DNA of 64,000 bases from Mixta sp031457955 (GTDB taxonomy: Bacteria > Pseudomonadota > Gammaproteobacteria > Enterobacterales > Enterobacteriaceae), in contig NZ_JAVDXN010000001.1 in assembly GCF_031457955.1 (NCBI RefSeq), positions 992,001 through 1,056,000 of the forward strand, written 5' to 3'. Positions 40,726-48,832 of this stretch are shown here, piece by piece. How positions within the stretch are numbered: position 1 is the first letter of the stretch; each line of letters starts with the position of its first letter. The notes under the pieces were generated by a model. It worked only from the letters and a program-made list of their open reading frames with translations. It did not search any database and was not told the DNA's origin. The translations under genes were made by a program, and so were the position numbers.

Positions 40726-41592
40726 TTAACTTACTTTACGCAGCTGCGAACTGAGACGGTCTTGCAGCTGTACCAGACGCTCCATGTAGGCCAGATCTTT
40801 CTCCTCAATGGTGAACGCGTAGTCCACCCAGTCTTCCGTAATATCCATCAGCTCGCCGCGTGTGAGCTGCAGCACGCGCTGACGGGCTTTCAGCATCGCC
40901 TTAACGCCATTGAGTTTGGGTCGCAGCGTATCGATAAAGGTGCGCGTGGCGCGATAGCCCTCGCCCTGCTGGAACAGGCGATCGACAAGACCGCGCGTTT
41001 CAAACCACTCGGCGGTATGGCTTTCCCCCTCACAAATCAGCTCCTCGGCCAGCTTCATGCCCGCGCGGCGCGCCACCAGTGAATAGCCGCCCATACCCGG
41101 AAACAGGTTAAAGGCGATTTCCGGGAAGCCCATACGCGCGTTGTTTTGTGCCAGCACAAAGTGATGAGCCAGCGCGGCTTCAAAACCGCCGCCCAGTGCG
41201 CTCCCTTCGACCATGGCGATGGTTACCGCACCGACATCAAAACCGCGTGCCGCCGCATGAATGCAATCCACGCAGGCGCGTGCATAAGCACGCAGCGCCT
41301 CGCGACGACCGTTTTTTATGCACTCCACAAAGAATTTTAAATCACCGCCAGCGTTAAACATCGCCGGAACCAGCGATCCGGTTACCCAAAAATCCACTGG
41401 TAAACCGGAGCGCTGAGCGGCATAGCGCAGGTTCATGATCTCTTCGATAAGCGCATGATTAAAGGAAGGACGCGGTTCAGCGCGCAACATCATCCACATG
41501 GTGCGTCGCTCTTCTTCGTACCAGGCGTCCAGCTGAGTGGTTTGTCCAGATTCAGTAAACAGTCGGCAGGTAGGTTGGTTCATTAATGACAT
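40726..41592 (-). CDS. rpfF: RpfF-type DSF synthase (crotonase fold)
   Basis: 288-residue enoyl-CoA hydratase-fold enzyme. The two active-site glutamates of Xanthomonas RpfF (E141, E161) correspond to Glu138 in GSALGGGFEAAL and Glu158 in MGFPEIAFNLFPGMGGYS. RpfF dehydrates and releases acyl-ACP to make cis-2-fatty-acid DSF-family signals. The N-terminus (MSLMNQPTCRLFTES) is preceded by GAGGATGAG. It is convergent with rpfR, whose product is its receptor. E. coli K-12 has rpfR (pdeR) without this gene. Confidence 0.92.
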   Translation of the reverse strand: MSLMNQPTCRLFTESGQTTQLDAWYEEERRTMWMMLRAEPRPSFNHALIEEIMNLRYAAQRSGLPVDFWVTGSLVPAMFNAGGDLKFFVECIKNGRREALRAYARACVDCIHAAARGFDVGAVTIAMVEGSALGGGFEAALAHHFVLAQNNARMGFPEIAFNLFPGMGGYSLVARRAGMKLAEELICEGESHTAEWFETRGLVDRLFQQGEGYRATRTFIDTLRPKLNGVKAMLKARQRVLQLTRGELMDITEDWVDYAFTIEEKDLAYMERLVQLQDRLSSQLRKVS

Positions 41593-41692
41593 AATCTCAT
41601 CCTCATTATAGTTGATGCGTTAAACGCAACACCAGCCTAATGCAGAGTGAGACAACACTGAATGAGCGACTGATTTTTAAGACAAAATAGTG

Positions 41693-41715
41693 AAAACCCC
41701 GCCTCGCGGCGGGGT
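41693..41715 (-). terminator. intrinsic terminator of kdgT
   Basis: Minus strand ACCCCGCC, loop GCGA, GGCGGGGT then T-run, 18 bp past the kdgT stop. The plus-strand side also has a delayed T-run. Confidence 0.88.
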
Positions 41716-41732
41716 CGAATTTTTAAGCAAAT

Positions 41733-42716
41733 TTATTTGATGGCTGCGCGTTGTCCTGCTGCTGCGCGATGACGTTTTACCTGCTTTGAATAAACCGCAG
41801 TAATGATTGGCACTAACAGCGAGGTCACGATTACCGAAGTCGCGACCAGCGCCGTCGCGGCGGGCGCTACCGGCTTGAATTGCGGTACCATTTCAGCGAT
41901 TAACACCGGTGTGGCCACCGCCGCGCCCGCTGAACTCGAAGCCGCCACGCCCGCCGTACCGTCCCCGCCGCCAATCAGACGGTCAGCGATAATCAACGGA
42001 ATACCGGTAACAATAATCACCGCCACGCCCAACATAATGCCCAGCAGACCAGTTTGCGCAATCACCGACAGATCGATGGTGTTACCCAGCGCAAAGGCAA
42101 AGAATGGAATCAGCGTCTGTACCGCCTTACCGAAAAACTCTCGCAGTTCGGGGTCAAGGTTGCCTAAGGTAAAGCCGATCAGGAAAGGCAGCACCGCGCC
42201 GACAAAGACGTGCGGCTCAAAGGAGGCGATACCGGCGGTGCCCAGAATCACCATGGTCATCAGCGGGCCTGATTCCAGCGACATCAGGACAAAGGCGCCC
42301 GCTTCTTCTTTCGTGCCGTACTGCTGCATTAATGAAGCGTAGAGACCGCCGTTGGTCATATCCATCGCCGCTACTAGCGCCAGCGTTGACAGCCCAGCCA
42401 GCATGCCCACTTCAAAGCCGTTTTCCGGTATCAGACGAGAAGCTATCGCGGCCACAACCCAGGCCACAGCAATTTTAGTTATCACCAGCGTACCCGACTT
42501 ACGCAGCACGGTGCCGGTGGCGCTTATTTTTATTGAGGCGCCCATACAAAAGAACCAGACGGCCAGAATCGGTATGGTTCCGGTCATCAAGCCGTTAGTA
42601 AAGGAACCAAAATATTTCCCTGCGCCGGGAGAAAAAGTGTGACACAGCGCCCCCAGAAACAGAGGCACCAGCATCATCCCACCCGGAATTTTATCGATAG
42701 CACGTTTAATTTGCAT
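41733..42716 (-). CDS. kdgT: 2-keto-3-deoxygluconate permease KdgT
   Basis: 327 residues, ten or so transmembrane segments, near-identical to E. coli KdgT (MQIKRAIDKIPGGMMLVPLF, MDMTNGGLYASLMQQYGTKE, AGVAASSSAGAAVATPVLIAEM). Proton-coupled uptake of 2-keto-3-deoxygluconate, an intermediate of pectin and hexuronate breakdown. ATG at 42716 follows GTGGAAG; the frame to 42752 is not used. A KdgR operator-like site lies 115 bp upstream. Downstream of, and co-oriented with, araD. Confidence 0.97.
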   Translation of the reverse strand: MQIKRAIDKIPGGMMLVPLFLGALCHTFSPGAGKYFGSFTNGLMTGTIPILAVWFFCMGASIKISATGTVLRKSGTLVITKIAVAWVVAAIASRLIPENGFEVGMLAGLSTLALVAAMDMTNGGLYASLMQQYGTKEEAGAFVLMSLESGPLMTMVILGTAGIASFEPHVFVGAVLPFLIGFTLGNLDPELREFFGKAVQTLIPFFAFALGNTIDLSVIAQTGLLGIMLGVAVIIVTGIPLIIADRLIGGGDGTAGVAASSSAGAAVATPVLIAEMVPQFKPVAPAATALVATSVIVTSLLVPIITAVYSKQVKRHRAAAGQRAAIK

Positions 42717-42830
42717 GTTGTCTTCCACCCTTGTTGAGCAAGACGTTGACACGATCCTGCGGCGCCCTCAGGGGCAATGGAAAGCAACATAGCGTGATTA
42801 TCGCCAGGTAAAAGTGATCTCATCGTTATT

Positions 42831-42849
42831 TTTAAAACAACGTTTCAAT
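42831..42849 (-). promoter_or_regulatory. KdgR operator upstream of kdgT
   Basis: TTTAAAACAACGTTTCAAT matches 15 of 18 defined positions of the KdgR consensus AATRAAAYRNYGTTTYRTT. It lies 115 bp before the kdgT start and 36 bp beyond the araD stop, so it should govern kdgT alone. Confidence 0.75.
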
Positions 42850-42884
42850 ATTAAAGGACTTTCATTTTGTTTTTGCGCAGCGCA

Positions 42885-43586
42885 TCAACTTTTTTGCCCG
42901 TAATAGGCGTTCGCGCCATGTTTACGCAACCAGTGCTTATCCAGTAATGTTTGCTGCATGGCGGGTAACGTCGGCGTGATCTGCTGGCTAAACAACGCCA
43001 TATAGGCAACCTCTTCCAACACCACGGCGCTATGAACCGCATCTTTAGCGCTTTTACCCCAGGCAAAAGGGCCATGCGAATGTACCAGCGCGGCGGGAAC
43101 CGCTAACGGCGCGATATCACGCTGGCGCAGCGTTTCGATAATCACCTGACCTGTTTCCCATTCGTAGCGCTCGGCGATCTCGTCATCGGTCATCATGCGC
43201 GTACAGGGAATAGCGCCATAAAAATCATCGGCGTGCGTGGTTCCCCAGGCAGGAATATCACGCCCCGCCTGCGCCCAGATGGTGGCGTGGCGCGAATGAG
43301 TATGCACAATGCCGCCTACGTCCGGCCACGCCAGATAGAGCGCGCGATGCGTATCGGTATCTGAGGAAGGACGCTTATTACCTTCAACAATTTCTCCGCT
43401 CTCCAGCGCTACAACCACCATATCGTCGCGCGTCATCGCCTCATAGCTCACGCCGGAGGGCTTGATCACCAGCAAACCGCGCTCACGATCGACAGCGCTG
43501 ACGTTGCCCCAGGTAAAGGTCACCAGATTGTGTTTCGGCAGCGCCAGATTGGCTTCAAGCACCTGTTCTTTGAGTTCTTCCAGCAT
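42885..43586 (-). CDS. L-ribulose-5-phosphate 4-epimerase (AraD type)
   Basis: 233-residue class II aldolase-fold zinc enzyme converting L-ribulose-5-phosphate to D-xylulose-5-phosphate. Zinc histidines in GGIVHTHSRHATIWAQ and VHSHGPFAWG. Other motifs: KHNLVTFTWGNVSAVDRERG and YEWETGQVI. Closest in memory to E. coli AraD (231 aa), with SgbE/UlaF as alternatives. The start at 43586 (MLEELKEQVLEANLALPKHN) aligns with E. coli. The frame begins four codons earlier. No araA, araB or ula genes are nearby, so its pathway partners must lie elsewhere. Confidence 0.9.
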   Translation of the reverse strand: MLEELKEQVLEANLALPKHNLVTFTWGNVSAVDRERGLLVIKPSGVSYEAMTRDDMVVVALESGEIVEGNKRPSSDTDTHRALYLAWPDVGGIVHTHSRHATIWAQAGRDIPAWGTTHADDFYGAIPCTRMMTDDEIAERYEWETGQVIIETLRQRDIAPLAVPAALVHSHGPFAWGKSAKDAVHSAVVLEEVAYMALFSQQITPTLPAMQQTLLDKHWLRKHGANAYYGQKS

Positions 43587-43981
43587 AATTTTTTCCATCC
43601 ACCCTTTAGTAAATGCACTATTTTTATAGGGCTGGCGCGCTAAAGGTATGGAAGCGCTGGCTGATTAGATAGCGCGATCTGGCTGACAACCCAATTTTGT
43701 GCAGCTAATTAGGAGTTTTTAACCTGTTGTAACTTTTGGTAGTGCCTATAATTAATCAATGCAATTGAACCATGGGTGATTATTAGCACCCTTATTTTTA
43801 GCGGTACAATTGCTGTTCCTGACCTGAATCGATGCATGGAAATGAATGCTGTTGCGCCTTAACAGCGGCTAAACAGAAAGCGTTTCGATGCAAAATAAAC
43901 GGTCAGCGAACCAGAGACGCGGAGTAACCCGACTATACTTAGAGGGTTTCCTCTGTGAGCAACAATAAAGGAGAAGTAATT
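43587..43981. other. araD-osmB divergent intergenic region
   Basis: No gene seen. On the plus strand a perfect TATAAT (43747-43752) is followed by a small hairpin with T-run, GGGTG/CACCC then TTATTTTT (43775-43799), nested inside GCAATTG (43761-43767) and CAATTGC (43807-43813). CTATACT (43933-43939), 43 bp before the osmB ATG, looks like a sigma-S-type -10 for osmB. Confidence 0.5.
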
Positions 43982-44200
43982 ATGACTAACAATGCAAAAC
44001 GCATTTCCGCTACCGTGCTGGCTGCGGTTTTAGCCCTCTCATTAGCGGGCTGCAGCAACTGGTCTAAACGTGACCGCAACACAGCAATTGGTGCTGGCGC
44101 TGGCGCTATTGGTGGCTCTGTGCTGACCAACGGCAGTGGCCTGGGCACCATCGGCGGCGCGGCTGTCGGCGGGATCATTGGTCATCAGATCGACCGTTAA
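43982..44200 (+). CDS. osmB: osmotically inducible lipoprotein OsmB
   Basis: 72 residues, the E. coli length. Lipoprotein signal with lipobox LAGC (LALSLAGCSNWSKRDRNTA), then a glycine-rich 17-kDa-surface-antigen-type helix region (AIGAGAGAIGGSVLTNGSG). Envelope lipoprotein induced by osmotic stress and stationary phase in E. coli. AAAGGAG is seven to eight bases before ATG 43982. Single gene ended by a strong terminator shared with the yciH end. Confidence 0.95.
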   Translation: MTNNAKRISATVLAAVLALSLAGCSNWSKRDRNTAIGAGAGAIGGSVLTNGSGLGTIGGAAVGGIIGHQIDR

Positions 44201-44238
44201 TATAACTATAATTTAGGGCTACGCAGCGCATCTATACG

Positions 44239-44270
44239 ACAAGGCCGTTCATTGAACGGCCTTGTTTTTT
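44239..44270 (+). terminator. strong terminator of osmB
   Basis: ACAAGGCCGTTC, loop ATT, GAACGGCCTTGT then TTTTT: a perfect 12-bp stem. Its last T is the final base of the yciH stop complement. Confidence 0.95.
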
Positions 44271-44596
44271 CACCCTCCGGCCAGTTTGACCTTCAGGCCT
44301 TTTGCTTCCAGTAAGCTTTTTATTTCGTCACGTTTATCGCCCTGGATCTCAATCAGGCCCTCTTTCGCCGCCCCGCCGCAGCCGCATTTTTTCTTTAGTT
44401 CCGCCGCCAGTTTGTTGAGCTCTGCCTCATCCAGATCCAGGCCACTGATAATACAAACGCCTTTGCCCTTGCGTCCGCTGGTCTGGCGCTGAATGCGCAC
44501 GATGCCGTCGCCTTTCGGGCGTGGCGCTTTGGTTTCCGGCTGAGTAATGCGCCCACTGTCGGTGGAATAGACCAACGGATTATCTTTATGGCTCAT
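44270..44596 (-). CDS. yciH: YciH, SUI1/eIF1-like stress translation factor
   Basis: 108 residues, the same as E. coli. SUI1/eIF1 fold with the conserved GRKGKGVCIISGLDLDEAEL and KKKCGCGGAAKEGLIEIQGD. Thought to influence start-codon selection and to inhibit translation under stress. Its ATG overlaps the pyrF stop by four bases (ATGA), so the two are co-translated. Confidence 0.96.
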   Translation of the reverse strand: MSHKDNPLVYSTDSGRITQPETKAPRPKGDGIVRIQRQTSGRKGKGVCIISGLDLDEAELNKLAAELKKKCGCGGAAKEGLIEIQGDKRDEIKSLLEAKGLKVKLAGG

Positions 44597-45315
44597 GCAC
44601 CCTCCTGCAGGGAAGTCAGAATAGCCTGTAGCGTAGCGGCCGGATCGGCCGATTGGGTGATCGGGCGTCCGATTACCATATAATCAACGCCCGCCTGCTG
44701 TGCCTGCTGCGGCGTCATAATCCGGCGCTGGTCGCCCGCCTCGCTGCCAACGGGACGAATGCCCGGCGTAACCAGTTTGAAGTCTGCGCCAAACTGTTGC
44801 TTAAAGGCTGCGGCTTCGTGGGCAGAGCAAACCACGCCATCCAGCCCGCACTGTTGCGTCAGGCGCGCCAGGCGCGCGGCGTGTTCTGCTGGCGTCGCGG
44901 TAATGCCCAAATCGTGTAGATCGGCGGCCTCCATACTGGTCAGTACGGTTACCGCGATCAGCAGCGGCGCATCTTTGCCGAAAGGCATTAACGCTTCACG
45001 GGCGGCATTCATCATACGCGCCCCGCCGCTGGCGTGAACGTTTACCATCCAAACGCCCAGCTCGGCGGCGGCGGCAACGGCATGCGCGGCGGTGTTGGGA
45101 ATATCATGAAATTTTAGATCGAGGAATACCTCAAAACCACGCTGATGCAGCTCACGAACAAACTGCGGTCCGAAAAGCGTGAACATCTCTTTACCGACCT
45201 TTAAGCGGCAGCTGGTGGGATCGATGCCCTCGACAAAGGCCAGCGCGCGGTTACGGTCAGCGTAATCAAGCGCGATAAGAACGGGCGAATCAATTCGGTT
45301 TTGAGGCTGAGACAT
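44593..45315 (-). CDS. pyrF: orotidine-5'-phosphate decarboxylase
   Basis: 240-residue TIM-barrel enzyme forming UMP in pyrimidine synthesis. Catalytic Lys/Asp array in FLDLKFHDIPNT; phosphate loop TPGIRPVGSEAGDQRRIMTP. AAGGA precedes ATG 45315 (MSQPQNRIDSPVLIALDYAD). The ten-residue upstream extension is not used. In an operon with yciH; lapAB lie upstream on the same strand after a 236-bp gap in which no gene was seen. Confidence 0.97.
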   Translation of the reverse strand: MSQPQNRIDSPVLIALDYADRNRALAFVEGIDPTSCRLKVGKEMFTLFGPQFVRELHQRGFEVFLDLKFHDIPNTAAHAVAAAAELGVWMVNVHASGGARMMNAAREALMPFGKDAPLLIAVTVLTSMEAADLHDLGITATPAEHAARLARLTQQCGLDGVVCSAHEAAAFKQQFGADFKLVTPGIRPVGSEAGDQRRIMTPQQAQQAGVDYMVIGRPITQSADPAATLQAILTSLQEGA

Positions 45316-45551
45316 CTCTATTCCTTCAACAATAGGGCACCGCATGGCGCATGAGAAAACGCCAGGTATTCTACCTGCCGCAGGCGGCGGAAAACAGCTT
45401 TAACCTGCCGCATTCACCGTCATAATCCACCTGCCTGGCGAGCTATGCACCGTGGTTAAGGCGATTGCCTGTGTGCTTAATCAAAAGTATGTTGTAACTA
45501 AATAATAGCAAAGTAACCCACTGTTAAACAGATTGCGCCAACGGGATGACG

Positions 45552-46721
45552 CTATTGACCATCCAGCCCGCGTATCGGCTTCACGGTTGACCATGCGCGG
45601 CATGAAGGACAATGCCAGTAAAGCGCATGGGCGGTAAAACCGCATTTCTGGCAGCGGTAACGCGGCTTGGTGCGGATCTGCTCGCCAACCATATCACGCA
45701 GCACCATCAGGCTCTCTTTGGCACGGCCATCTTCCGCCTCGTGCAGGTGGAAATCCATCAGGCGGTGGAAAACGCGCATGGTGGGATGTCGCTGCAGCTG
45801 GCGGTTGATATAGACCTGCGCCACGTCTGCGCCCTGCTCGCGTTCCAGAATATCCGCCAGGTAAAGCTCCGCCAGCGCGCCGGTGTTCTCTTCCACACAG
45901 CGGCGCAGATAATCAGCCCAGATAAGCGGCTGTTCCAGCTGTTGATAACAGGTTTCCAGCATATCCAGCGTTTCGCTGACCAGCTCTTTATCCTGCTCAA
46001 TCACGCGCTGCAGGTGGCTGGCGGCGCGGGCGTAATCGCCTTTCGCCATAAAGATACGCCCCATCATGATAGAGACGCGCGCGCTCTGGCGGTCGGCTGC
46101 TTCGCCTTTTTTCAGCAGGTTAAACGCGCGGTCCAGATCGTCGCTGCCCATTGCCAGCAGCGCCAGCTCGCAGTAAAAATGCGCGATTTCCATCTGATGG
46201 CGGCTTTTGCCCAGCTTAACCAGCCTCTCCGCCATATCTATCGCTTTCTGCCATTCGCTGGTGGCCTGATAGATGGTCAGCAACTGTTGCAGCGCGCTAA
46301 GTCGAAAGTCCGTTTCGTCAGTGAGCTGTTCAAACATCTCTTCAGCGCGATCGTATAACCCGGCCGCCATATAATCGCGGCCTAGCTGCTGCACCGCCAG
46401 CAGACGCTGCTCATAGCTCAGAGAGGCGCTTTCCATCAGTGACTGGTGGATACGTATCGCCCGATCCACCTCCCCGCGTGAGCGGAACAGATTACCCAGC
46501 GTCAGGTGCGCTTCCACCGTCCCGCTGTCCTCTTTCAGCATATCCAGGAAAAGATCGACCGCTTTGTCCTGCTGGTTCGAAAGCAGGAAGTTTACGCCGG
46601 TCACATAGTCGCGTGACAGACGATTAGCCTCTTGCTGCTTATCCTGTTGCGCACTTCTGCGCCCCATGTACCAGCCATAGGCAGCGGCCACGGGCAGTAA
46701 CAGAAACAGCAGTTCCAACAT
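45552..46721 (-). CDS. lapB: LapB (YciM), regulator of LPS synthesis
   Basis: 389 residues, as in E. coli. N-terminal membrane anchor (MLELLFLLLPVAAAYGWYMG), about nine TPR repeats (for example VDLFLDMLKEDSGTVEAHLTLGNLFRSRG), and a C-terminal rubredoxin-type metal site CQKCGFTAHALYWHCPSC. It brings LpxC to FtsH for degradation and organises LPS transport proteins. Six bases separate it from lapA, with which it forms an operon. Confidence 0.97.
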   Translation of the reverse strand: MLELLFLLLPVAAAYGWYMGRRSAQQDKQQEANRLSRDYVTGVNFLLSNQQDKAVDLFLDMLKEDSGTVEAHLTLGNLFRSRGEVDRAIRIHQSLMESASLSYEQRLLAVQQLGRDYMAAGLYDRAEEMFEQLTDETDFRLSALQQLLTIYQATSEWQKAIDMAERLVKLGKSRHQMEIAHFYCELALLAMGSDDLDRAFNLLKKGEAADRQSARVSIMMGRIFMAKGDYARAASHLQRVIEQDKELVSETLDMLETCYQQLEQPLIWADYLRRCVEENTGALAELYLADILEREQGADVAQVYINRQLQRHPTMRVFHRLMDFHLHEAEDGRAKESLMVLRDMVGEQIRTKPRYRCQKCGFTAHALYWHCPSCRAWSTVKPIRGLDGQ

Positions 46722-46727
46722 CAGGCG

Positions 46728-47033
46728 TTATTCCTTGACGACGGGCGTTTGTGACGGGGTTACGTTTTCAGTCTGAACGTTTTGCTGGTGCAGACGCTTG
46801 AGTTTACGCTGCGCGTTAGCCAGTGAGACGCGAACGCGTAGCCAGAAAAGCCCACAAATTGCCCAACCCAGCACAAACCCTGCGCCAAACAGCGACGCCA
46901 GTAAGGTGGAGATGCGGTATTCACCCTGCGCAATCAGAAAGTTAAATGAGACAACCTGGTCATTATGCGCGCCAAGCGTCACAGAGATGATGAATATCAC
47001 CAGAACCAGTAAAAAGATCAGTAAATATTTCAC
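46728..47033 (-). CDS. lapA: LapA (YciS) inner-membrane protein
   Basis: 101 residues (E. coli 102). Two transmembrane segments (LLIFLLVLVIFIISVTLGAH and LLASLFGAGFVLGWAICGLF) and a C-terminal coiled-coil (NAQRKLKRLHQQNVQ). Co-transcribed with lapB and implicated in LPS assembly. E. coli expression is partly heat-shock controlled; I could not identify the promoter from sequence. Confidence 0.95.
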   Translation of the reverse strand: MKYLLIFLLVLVIFIISVTLGAHNDQVVSFNFLIAQGEYRISTLLASLFGAGFVLGWAICGLFWLRVRVSLANAQRKLKRLHQQNVQTENVTPSQTPVVKE

Positions 47034-47092
47034 GTTTCGTCCTGTAATTCGGTGTAAGCCAAAGGATTATGCCAAAAATGTTATAAGGATGC

Positions 47093-47128
47093 TTGCTGAG
47101 ATAACGGGTAAAAGCGCTATCTCAGCAA
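47093..47128. terminator. perfect 11-bp hairpin between pgpB and lapA
   Basis: TTGCTGAGATA (47093-47103) and TATCTCAGCAA (47118-47128). Plus-strand T-run begins a few bases later; on the minus strand no U-run follows. Probably the end of the pgpB transcript or a regulatory palindrome of lapA. Confidence 0.5.
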
Positions 47129-47176
47129 AAATCTGTTTTTCCAGTCAGGTTATGGGGGCAAAACGCCGCTTTGCAA

Positions 47177-47947
47177 TCATGATTCTTTATCCTGTTCGCG
47201 TTGGGCGATCTCCTGATGCTCATCGGGCGGAATCGTCAGCGGGCCGCAAACGCGCTGCGCCAGCCAACAAGCCAGCGTTACCAGCAGCCAGCTGATCCAT
47301 GTTGCCACCAGCAGATCGCGCGGCCAGTGCATGCCTAACAGCACGCGGCTCCCCATTACCGCCACGGCCCATATCATCAGAATCGTCACGGTCTTGCGGT
47401 GACGGCGCGGCCACAGTAGCCCTACGCCCAGCAGCGCCCAGCTGGCGGCAAACATCGTATGTCCCGATGGAAAGGCGAAGCCCGTTTCAAACGCCCAGTG
47501 ACGCTTCAGCCACTGTGGAATATGGTCATCATCCGCCACCAGCTGCTCAACCATCTGGCCGCGCGCCTGGCGATCCAGCTGGTAAAACGCATCGCCAGGA
47601 ATGCCGTGGGTTTTCTCCAGCCACAGCACGTAGGGGCGCGGCTCCTGCACCCGCGCTTTGATAAAGGATTTGGTATATTGCCCGGCCAGAATCGCGGCGA
47701 TCATAATCACCAGCAGAAACAGCGCAGGCTTTAAGCGAAAGCGCAGACACCATAAAAACCAGGCGCATAAGATAGCGCTGGTGAGGATCCCCCACGGGCG
47801 CGTCACCGTCTCGGTCATCCAGAACAGCAAACGTAGCCCAAATCCGCTGCCGCCCGGCTGCCATTGCCAGTCGGCAAGCCACATCAGTAGCGGCAGAACC
47901 GAGAGTAACAGAGCGCCAAAGGCGGTGCGTTTTGCTATTTCCAGCAT
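47177..47947 (-). CDS. pgpB: phosphatidylglycerophosphatase B / undecaprenyl-PP phosphatase
   Basis: 256-residue PAP2-family integral membrane phosphatase (E. coli 254). The three catalytic motifs are KARVQEPRP, PSGHT and SRVLLGMHWPRD. Six or so membrane helices. Dephosphorylates phosphatidylglycerophosphate and undecaprenyl-pyrophosphate at the periplasmic face. Divergent from ribA, as in E. coli. Confidence 0.96.
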   Translation of the reverse strand: MLEIAKRTAFGALLLSVLPLLMWLADWQWQPGGSGFGLRLLFWMTETVTRPWGILTSAILCAWFLWCLRFRLKPALFLLVIMIAAILAGQYTKSFIKARVQEPRPYVLWLEKTHGIPGDAFYQLDRQARGQMVEQLVADDDHIPQWLKRHWAFETGFAFPSGHTMFAASWALLGVGLLWPRRHRKTVTILMIWAVAVMGSRVLLGMHWPRDLLVATWISWLLVTLACWLAQRVCGPLTIPPDEHQEIAQREQDKES

Positions 47948-48180
47948 GCGGCTTCCTTGTGATTAATAAACGTTTACGCGGATAGCGTTTAATAATAGCT
48001 TATAAATGAATAACATAAGCAAGATTAGTTAGATAATTGTGCGTTATTACATTAATCGTCGTGACGTATTACCCGTACGCAGACGGGTTATGGCAAAATA
48101 GACGCCATGATTTTGGTCAAGTTGACCAACAAGGCGCTATCTTGATGATAGCGCAACCTAAGATGGTTCTGGAGAGTCAC

Positions 48181-48774
48181 ATGCAGCTTAAACGGGTGGC
48201 AGAAGCTAAACTGCCTACGCCCTGGGGTGATTTCCTCATGGTGGGATTCGAAGAATTGGCTACCGGCCACGACCACGTGGCGCTGGTATTTGGTGATATT
48301 AATAACAATGAAGCCGTGCTGGCGCGCGTGCATTCTGAATGCCTGACCGGCGATGCGCTGTTCAGCCTGCGCTGCGATTGTGGTTTTCAGCTGGAGGCGG
48401 CGCTGAATGCTATCGCTGAAGAAGGCCGCGGCGTGCTGCTCTATCATCGTCAGGAAGGCCGCAATATCGGCCTGTTAAACAAGATCCGCGCCTATGCGCT
48501 ACAGGATAAAGGCTACGATACCGTTGAAGCGAATCACCATCTGGGATTTGCGGCAGACGAGCGCGATTTCACGCTCTGCGCCGATATGTTTAAGCTACTG
48601 GGCGTGGATGAAGTGCGGTTGCTGACCAACAATCCGCGTAAGGTAGAGATTCTGAGCGAAGCCGGGATCAATATCGTCGAGCGCGTTCCGCTGATCGTGG
48701 GACGTAACCCGGAAAACGCCCATTATCTGGATACCAAAGCGGAAAAGATGGGCCATCTGCTGCCTAAATCCTGA
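48181..48774 (+). CDS. ribA: GTP cyclohydrolase II
   Basis: 197 residues (E. coli 196), first enzyme of riboflavin synthesis. Zinc cysteines in HSECLTGDALFSLRCDCGFQ; catalytic region HRQEGRNIGLLNKIRAYALQ. ATG 48181 (MQLKRVAEAKLPTPWGD) follows TGGAGAG. The frame open to 48037 is a non-coding leader. It converges on acnA, with a long imperfect hairpin between them. Confidence 0.97.
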   Translation: MQLKRVAEAKLPTPWGDFLMVGFEELATGHDHVALVFGDINNNEAVLARVHSECLTGDALFSLRCDCGFQLEAALNAIAEEGRGVLLYHRQEGRNIGLLNKIRAYALQDKGYDTVEANHHLGFAADERDFTLCADMFKLLGVDEVRLLTNNPRKVEILSEAGINIVERVPLIVGRNPENAHYLDTKAEKMGHLLPKS

Positions 48775-48780
48775 TAACGA

Positions 48781-48828
48781 CGCCGGACAGGCAGGCGGTT
48801 CGCTTACGCGTTTCCTGCCTGCCCGGCG
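48781..48828. terminator. long hairpin between ribA and acnA
   Basis: CGCCGGACAGGCAGG (48781-48795) and CCTGCCTGCCCGGCG (48814-48828) pair with one mismatch. It lies in the 58-bp convergent gap and may end both transcripts. No clear U-run. Confidence 0.6.
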
Positions 48829-48832
48829 CTGG

